Translations under genes and position numbers: made by a program
Notes under the pieces: model-generated
Databases searched by the model: none
What the model was told of the DNA's origin: nothing
Seen by the model: the letters and a program-made list of their open reading frames with translations, nothing else
Source: Atribacterota bacterium
GTDB taxonomy: Bacteria; Atribacterota; Phoenicimicrobiia; Phoenicimicrobiales; Phoenicimicrobiaceae
Assembly (NCBI GenBank): GCA_030666935.1
Contig: DAOUWX010000043.1
Coordinates: 1 to 10,710 of the forward strand
DNA: 10,710 nucleotides
Reading direction: 5' to 3'
In this document: positions 6,177 to 10,710 of the stretch, in pieces
Numbering within the stretch: position 1 is the stretch's first letter
How the letters are laid out: every line of letters starts with the position of its first letter

Positions 6177-7327
6177 ATAATTTAAAAAAGAAAAAAAATA
6201 TAAAATTATTGCAGGGAAACGAGGCCTGTGCCGAGGGAGCATTATTAGCTGGAGTTAGGTTTTTTGCCGGCTACCCCATAACTCCCTCTTCAGAAATTGC
6301 TGAAAATATGGCGCGTAAATTACCTAAAATTGGCGGGAAATTTATACAGATGGAAGATGAAATTGCCAGTATGGCAGCGGTAATCGGTGCTTCTATAGCT
6401 GGATTAAAATCTCTAACTGCTACTTCAGGTCCCGGAATGTGCTTAAAACAAGAAAATTTTGGTTTTGCTGTTATTAACGAAATACCTTGTGTAGTAGTTA
6501 ACGCTCAAAGAGGAGGACCAAGCACTGGTTCACCCACTAAACCTTCTCAAGGTGATATGATGCAGGCAAGATGGGGAACTCATGGAGATCACCCCGTTAT
6601 TGCCCTCGCTCCTTCCACTGTTAACGAGATACTTACCTTAACTATTAAAGCATTTAATTTTAGTGAAAAATATAGAACCCCGGTTATTTTGCTTCTTGAT
6701 GAAGTTATTGCTCATATGCGGGAAAAGGTAGAAATTCCTGCTCCGGAAGATGTTGAAGTGATAAACCGAAAAAAACCCACTGTTCCCCCCGAAGAGTATT
6801 TACCCTTTAAACCAGATGAAGATGGAGTTCCGCCCATGGCTAATTTCGGTGAAGGGTATCGTTACCATATTACTGGTTTAGTTCATAGTGAAAAAGGCTT
6901 GCCAATTTCTGATTCTCAACAAGTAGATCATTTTATCAGACGAATAAATAATAAAATTGAGAAAAATATTAAGGATATTTTAATTTATGAAGAATATTTA
7001 ATAGATGATGCTAAAATTGCTTTAATCGCTTATGGTTCAGTAGCAAGAGCTGCTGAGAGAACGGTAAAATTAGCCCGGGAAGAAGGGTTAAAAGTAGGTT
7101 TATTGAAATTATTAACTATTTGGCCTTTCTGTTCTGAAGAAGTAAACAAGCTGGCTCAGCAAGTAGATTTAATTATAGTTCCGGAAATGAATTTAGGTCA
7201 AATGGTTTTAGAAGTGGAAAGAGCTTCCCAAGGAAAATGTCGGGTTGTGCCTTATGGCCGGGTAGATGGCGAATTGATTAATCCTATAGAGATATTAGGA
7301 AAGATCCAGGAGGAGATAAAGAAATGA
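6173..7327 (+). CDS. korA: 2-oxoacid:ferredoxin oxidoreductase alpha subunit
   Basis: This is the large subunit that, with beta, builds the active site for oxidative decarboxylation of a 2-oxoacid to acyl-CoA. The 384-residue product shows LLQGNEACAEGALLAG (12-27), GYPITPSSE (33-41), FIQMEDEIA (58-66), TSGPG (84-88), RGGPSTGSPTKPSQGD (113-128) and WGTHGDHP (134-141). These follow KorA (2-oxoglutarate-type) sequences closely, more than VorB or pyruvate enzymes, whose corresponding segments differ as I recall them. The ATG at 6173 was chosen over upstream non-ATG codons because it overlaps the korD stop in ATGA form and begins the conserved chain. Substrate is probably 2-oxoglutarate or a related 2-oxoacid; sequence alone does not prove it. 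Confidence 0.92.
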   Translation: MNNLKKKKNIKLLQGNEACAEGALLAGVRFFAGYPITPSSEIAENMARKLPKIGGKFIQMEDEIASMAAVIGASIAGLKSLTATSGPGMCLKQENFGFAVINEIPCVVVNAQRGGPSTGSPTKPSQGDMMQARWGTHGDHPVIALAPSTVNEILTLTIKAFNFSEKYRTPVILLLDEVIAHMREKVEIPAPEDVEVINRKKPTVPPEEYLPFKPDEDGVPPMANFGEGYRYHITGLVHSEKGLPISDSQQVDHFIRRINNKIEKNIKDILIYEEYLIDDAKIALIAYGSVARAAERTVKLAREEGLKVGLLKLLTIWPFCSEEVNKLAQQVDLIIVPEMNLGQMVLEVERASQGKCRVVPYGRVDGELINPIEILGKIQEEIKK

Positions 7328-8154
7328 AGACAGTAATTAATGATTATATTAGAGAAGAGATGTTTCCCAATATATGGTGCCCAGGATGTGGAAATGGTAT
7401 TGTATTAGGCGCCATAATACGAGCCATAGATGATTTAAATTGGGATAAAGATAAAATTGTAGCGGTTTCTGGTATTGGCTGCTCCAGCCGAATTACCGGA
7501 TATGTAGATTTTTGTACCATGAATACCACTCATGGCAGGGCTTTGCCTTTCGCTACCGGTATAAAAATGGCTAACCCTGATTTAAAAGTAATAGTAGTTA
7601 TGGGAGATGGAGATTGTTCAGCTATCGGAGGAAACCATTTTATTCACGCAGCCCGACGCAATATCGACCTAACTGCTATAATTATAAACAATATGATATA
7701 TGGAATGACCGGAGGACAATATTCACCCCTTACTCCAACTGCAAAGTTTGGTTCTACTGCGCCTTATGGAAATATTGATCAAACTTTTGATTTGGCTGAA
7801 TTGGCTATTGCAGCGGGTGCAAGTTATGTGGCTCGAGGAACAGTTTATAATGCTCGGCAGTCGACATCTTTAATAAAAAAGGCTTTAGATAAAAAAGGCT
7901 TTTCAGTAGTAGAAATAATATCTGATTGCCCTATATCTTACGGTAAAATGAATAAAATGAAATCACCGGTAGATATGTTAAAGTGGATAAAAGATATAGC
8001 TGTTTCCAAAAAAGTATGGGAAGGATTTTCCCCTGATAAAAAAAAGGGAAAATATGCTATAGGCGAGTTTTTAAGCAAAGATAGACCAGACTATACTGAA
8101 CTGTATGGAGAGATTATCAAAAAAGCTCAGGAAATGGGAGGCAATAAGCAATGA
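7324..8154 (+). CDS. korB: 2-oxoacid:ferredoxin oxidoreductase beta subunit (TPP-binding)
   Basis: This subunit binds thiamine diphosphate and a [4Fe-4S] cluster. The diphosphate/Mg motif runs from GDGD (94-97) to NN (122-123). Four cysteines, C19 and C22 in WCPGCG, C53 in GIGCSSR and C202 in SDCP, match in spacing the cluster ligands known from this family, so the enzyme should carry the intramolecular cluster. CTMNTTHGRALPFATG (64-79) and MIYGMTGGQYSPLTP (124-138) are characteristic of KorB-type beta subunits. The length of 276 residues is normal. AGGAGG at 7308-7313 precedes the ATG, which overlaps korA by 4 bases. Confidence 0.93.
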   Translation: MKTVINDYIREEMFPNIWCPGCGNGIVLGAIIRAIDDLNWDKDKIVAVSGIGCSSRITGYVDFCTMNTTHGRALPFATGIKMANPDLKVIVVMGDGDCSAIGGNHFIHAARRNIDLTAIIINNMIYGMTGGQYSPLTPTAKFGSTAPYGNIDQTFDLAELAIAAGASYVARGTVYNARQSTSLIKKALDKKGFSVVEIISDCPISYGKMNKMKSPVDMLKWIKDIAVSKKVWEGFSPDKKKGKYAIGEFLSKDRPDYTELYGEIIKKAQEMGGNKQ

Positions 8155-8705
8155 AAGAAAGAATCGAAATATGTTTAAGCGGTTCCGGAGGCCAGGGCTT
8201 AATTTTGGCCGGTATAATTTTAGCTGAAGCAGCTAGCATATATGATAGAAAAGAAGCGGTTCAAACCCAGTCTTACGGACCGGAAGCCCGAGGAGGAGCC
8301 AGTAGATCAGAAGTGGTTATAAGTAATGATACTATAGATTATCCTAAGGTGATAAAATCGGATATCCTTTTAGCGCTAACTCAAACTGCTTGTGATAAAT
8401 ACGTTAAAAATTTAAACCAAGAAGGTATCTTGGTTACTGATTCTACATTAGTAACAGAGGTTCCTATTATCGTAAATAAAATATATTTATTTCCCATTGC
8501 TAAAACAGCTCAAGAGAAATTCGGGACAACATTAGTTACCAATATTATTTCTTTAGGAATAATTGTAGGATTAACCGGAGTGGTTTCCCAAGAAGCTATT
8601 CAAAAGGCAGTATCTTCTAAGGTTCCAGTTAAAGCAAAGGAAGTAAATGAGAAAGCATTACTCTTGGGATTTGATATTGCTAAAGATTTAAAAACAAAAA
8701 AATAG
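8151..8705 (+). CDS. korC: 2-oxoacid:ferredoxin oxidoreductase gamma subunit
   Basis: The 184-residue protein begins with GSGGQG (11-16), followed by QSYGPEARGGASRSEV (40-55), both hallmarks of the gamma domain. In this enzyme family that domain contributes to coenzyme A handling and to holding the complex together. GGGAGG at 8136-8141 and a 4-bp ATGA overlap with korB indicate coupled translation and equal stoichiometry. It is the last of the four kor genes; no terminator is visible before acetate kinase, so transcription probably continues. Confidence 0.92.
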   Translation: MKERIEICLSGSGGQGLILAGIILAEAASIYDRKEAVQTQSYGPEARGGASRSEVVISNDTIDYPKVIKSDILLALTQTACDKYVKNLNQEGILVTDSTLVTEVPIIVNKIYLFPIAKTAQEKFGTTLVTNIISLGIIVGLTGVVSQEAIQKAVSSKVPVKAKEVNEKALLLGFDIAKDLKTKK

Positions 8706-8741
8706 GAAAGCAAGTAATCAGAAAAATATAAATTTGTGAAA

Positions 8742-8747
8742 AAGGAG
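8742..8747 (+). promoter_or_regulatory. Ribosome binding site fixing the acetate kinase start
   Basis: AAGGAG lies 12 bases before the ATG at 8760. The in-frame GTG at 8736 lies upstream of this site and would only add eight lysine-rich residues before the conserved start MKVLVVNSGSSS. Confidence 0.75.
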
Positions 8748-8759
8748 ATTAAAAATAAA

Positions 8760-9962
8760 ATGAAAGTTTTAGTGGTAAATAGCGGCAGTTCATCTATAAA
8801 ATATCAGTTATTCGATATGACTGATGAGTCGGTACTAGCTAAAGGCTTAGTGGAGAGGATTGGAATTCCTGATTCAATTATTAACCATTATCCTTCTGGT
8901 AAAGAGCCAATTATAACCCATCAGGATATTCCTGACCATAGGGTAGGGATTAAATTAATGATGGATGCCTTACTTCATCCGGAATATGGAATAATAAAAG
9001 ATGTGTTAGAAATATCGGCAGTGGGACATAGGGTGGTTCATGGAGGAGAAAAATTTTCAGGGTCTGTCTTGCTTACCGATGAAGTTATGGATGCCTTAAA
9101 AGAATGTATAGAACTTGCTCCTTTACACAACCCGCCAAATATTTTAGGGATAGAAGTTTGTAAAGAGCTAATGCCCAGGGTACCTCAAATAGGAGTATTT
9201 GATACTGCTTTTCATCAGACTATCCCGGAATGCGCTTATCTCTACGGTATTCCTTATAAATATTACAAGAAGTATAAAGTGAGAAGATATGGATTCCATG
9301 GAACTTCTCACAAATATGTAGCTCAAAAAGCAGCTGATATTTTAGAAAAACCCCTGGAAGAGCTTAAAATAATTACTTGTCACCTAGGGAACGGTTCGAG
9401 CATTACTGCAGTAAAGAACGGAATTTCAGTTGATACCAGTTTAGGATTTGGTACAGTTGCCGGTATAGTTATGGGGACTCGTTGCGGAGATGTTGACCCG
9501 GCAGTGATTCCTTTTTTAATGGACAAAGAAAAACTTTCTATAGAAGAAATCAATAAAATTATCTATAAAGAGAGCGGACTCATCGGGTTATCTGAAGGGA
9601 TTTCCAGTGATAACAGAGATTTAGGGAAAAGAGCAAAACAAGGTGATGAAAGAGCGATTAGAGCATTGTCTCTCTTAGATTACGGGATAAAAAAATATAT
9701 CGGAGCTTATGCGGCTGCCATGGGTGGAGTGGATGTGGTTGTCTTTACTGCTGGTATTGGAGAAAATGCATGGAAGGTAAGAAAGGGAGCTTGTGAAGGA
9801 TTAGAATTTTTAGGAATAAAAATCGACCCCAAGAAAAATAACAGTAGTAACAAAGAAGTGATTATTAGTGAAGATGATTCAAAAGTAAAAGTAATGGTCA
9901 TTCCAACAAATGAAGAATGGATGATTGCCAAGGATACAGCGAAAATATCTGCAAGTTTATAG
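8760..9962 (+). CDS. ackA: Acetate kinase (acetokinase family) with variant acyl pocket
   Basis: The enzyme makes ATP from ADP and acyl phosphate, normally acetyl phosphate, in the cytoplasm. The 400-residue chain aligns without gaps, through residue 241, with the catalytic positions known from Methanosarcina thermophila acetate kinase: N7 in NSGSSS, R91 in GHRVVHGG, D148 in FDTAFHQ, H180 in GFHGTSH, R241 in MGTRCGD; the late glutamate is E385 in IPTNEE. CHLGNGSS (207-214) and GIGENAWKVR (332-341) are also typical. Three of four residues lining the acetate methyl pocket are kept (V93, L122, F179), but the fourth, usually proline 232 in a TPLEGL loop, is threonine in GTVAGI (231-236). The gene sits 54 bases after korC without a terminator, consistent with recovering ATP from the acyl-CoA made by the oxidoreductase via a phosphotransacylase not in this window. 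Another short-chain acid is a possible substrate. Confidence 0.92.
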   Translation: MKVLVVNSGSSSIKYQLFDMTDESVLAKGLVERIGIPDSIINHYPSGKEPIITHQDIPDHRVGIKLMMDALLHPEYGIIKDVLEISAVGHRVVHGGEKFSGSVLLTDEVMDALKECIELAPLHNPPNILGIEVCKELMPRVPQIGVFDTAFHQTIPECAYLYGIPYKYYKKYKVRRYGFHGTSHKYVAQKAADILEKPLEELKIITCHLGNGSSITAVKNGISVDTSLGFGTVAGIVMGTRCGDVDPAVIPFLMDKEKLSIEEINKIIYKESGLIGLSEGISSDNRDLGKRAKQGDERAIRALSLLDYGIKKYIGAYAAAMGGVDVVVFTAGIGENAWKVRKGACEGLEFLGIKIDPKKNNSSNKEVIISEDDSKVKVMVIPTNEEWMIAKDTAKISASL

Positions 9963-9987
9963 TATAAATAGTATGAGGATCAGATAT

Positions 9988-9994
9988 AGGAGGG
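9988..9994 (+). promoter_or_regulatory. Ribosome binding site for the Nfn-like subunit
   Basis: AGGAGGG ends 3 bases before the ATG at 9998, a strong but close site. No promoter is evident in the 35-bp gap after ackA, so the gene is probably read through from the kor operon. Confidence 0.7.
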
Positions 9995-9997
9995 AAA

Positions 9998-10710
9998 ATG
10001 TACAAGATAGTTAAAAAAGAAAGATTACACGAAGTTATTTATTCGATTTGGATAGAAGCTCCCGAAGTAGCTTCCTCAATCCAACCCGGTCAATTTATCA
10101 TTTTAATGATTACAGAAAAAGGAGAAAGAATCCCCTTAACTGTGGCTGATTTTGATCGAGAGAAAGGATTAATTCGCATTGTCTTTCAAATAGTGGGCAA
10201 GACCAGCGAAGAGCTTTCCATTTTAGAAGAAGGAGATAAACTATTCTCTTTTATCGGACCCTTGGGTAAAAAGACCGAGATTGAAAATTACGGAAAAGTG
10301 ATAACCGTAGGCGGAGGTACCGGGATCGCCTGTATCCATCCGATTACTCGTGCCCTAAAAGAAGCCGGAAATGAAGTCATTTCTATAATTGGTGCCCGTA
10401 ACAAAGAACTGATTATCATGGAAGAAGAGATTAAAAAAGCCTCCTCAGAACTGATTGTTACTACTGATGATGGTAGTTATGGACGAAAGGGCTTTGTCAC
10501 TCAGGTTTTAAAAGAGCTCTTGGATAAGGATAAATCAATTAAGAAGGTCTGGACTATCGGACCACCCATTATGATGAAGGTAACCTGTGAAACTACAAAA
10601 CCTTATTCAGATGATACCATAGTCAGCTTAAATAGTATGATGGTGGATGGTACAGGAATGGGGGGTGCCTGTAGAGATACCATTGGAGGAGAAACTAAAT
10701 TTGTCTGTAC
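9998..10710 (+). CDS. NfnA-like FAD/[2Fe-2S] subunit (sulfide/dihydroorotate dehydrogenase-like), 3'-truncated
   Basis: The reading frame is open from the ATG to the right edge (237 full codons plus two bases). It matches the alpha subunit of NADH-dependent reduced ferredoxin:NADP oxidoreductase, which belongs to the PyrK/ferredoxin-reductase fold: PGQF (30-33), FAD-side motif RIPLTVADFD (44-53), VGGGTGIACIHPI nucleotide-binding loop (104-116), GARNKEL (132-138) and the C-terminal SLNSMMVDGTGM stretch (210-221). The family's cluster motif is normally Asp-Gly-Thr-Gly-Met-Cys-Gly-x-Cys with a later Cys. Here D217, C225 and C237 are present, but the expected middle Cys is G222. With the beta subunit, probably just downstream, such enzymes couple ferredoxin and NADH oxidation to NADPH formation by flavin-based bifurcation. 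Sulfide dehydrogenase or another paralogue with a GltD-like partner is the alternative. Confidence 0.85.
   Translation, partial: MYKIVKKERLHEVIYSIWIEAPEVASSIQPGQFIILMITEKGERIPLTVADFDREKGLIRIVFQIVGKTSEELSILEEGDKLFSFIGPLGKKTEIENYGKVITVGGGTGIACIHPITRALKEAGNEVISIIGARNKELIIMEEEIKKASSELIVTTDDGSYGRKGFVTQVLKELLDKDKSIKKVWTIGPPIMMKVTCETTKPYSDDTIVSLNSMMVDGTGMGGACRDTIGGETKFVC

Noticed and set aside
1..10710. tRNA, rRNA, insertion sequence or transposase
   Set aside because: None was recognised on either strand by reading; the only mobile-like signal is the small non-coding repeat at 4499-4763.

Overview
The window is AT-rich bacterial DNA, coding-dense, with every gene I accept on the + strand. The gene content is that of a strict anaerobe living on ferredoxin-based carbon metabolism: an oxygen-sensitive radical-SAM aminomutase, a four-subunit 2-oxoacid:ferredoxin oxidoreductase, acetate kinase and an Nfn-type transhydrogenase. 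The TRAP solute-binding protein has an ordinary cleavable signal peptide with no lipobox cysteine, which suits a free periplasmic protein in a two-membrane cell. Together these features fit a lineage such as Atribacterota or another low-GC diderm anaerobe better than a typical Gram-positive clostridium. That placement is inference; no rRNA gene is present to settle it.

Layout. (1) Positions 1-897 hold the 3' part of a KamA-family aminomutase whose active-site residues look like glutamate 2,3-aminomutase rather than lysine 2,3-aminomutase. (2) Positions 1032-4487 are a complete TAXI-type TRAP transporter operon: periplasmic binding protein, a small DUF1850 membrane-anchored protein, and a fused small/large permease. 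A strong intrinsic terminator hairpin lies inside the first codons of the DUF1850 gene, just after the binding-protein stop codon. (3) Positions 4488-4941 are non-coding. They hold a composite intergenic repeat bracketed by GCGTA-type inverted repeats, then an A/T-tract region, a candidate extended -10 promoter and a palindromic operator candidate. (4) Positions 4942-8705 are a GntR/YtrA-like regulator followed by korD, korA, korB and korC, with four consecutive 4-bp ATGA stop/start overlaps. (5) Positions 8760-9962 encode acetate kinase with all catalytic residues but an altered acyl-pocket loop. (6) From 9998 to the right edge is the start of an NfnA-like FAD/[2Fe-2S] subunit, in which one expected cluster-ligand cysteine is glycine.

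Working model (inference). The TRAP system imports an organic acid, possibly a dicarboxylate or amino acid. The oxidoreductase converts a 2-oxoacid to acyl-CoA, CO2 and reduced ferredoxin. Acetate kinase, with a phosphotransacylase encoded elsewhere, gains ATP from the acyl group. The Nfn-type enzyme distributes ferredoxin electrons to NADPH. The GntR protein, read from the same transcript, probably senses a metabolite of this route and controls the unit through the palindrome next to its promoter.
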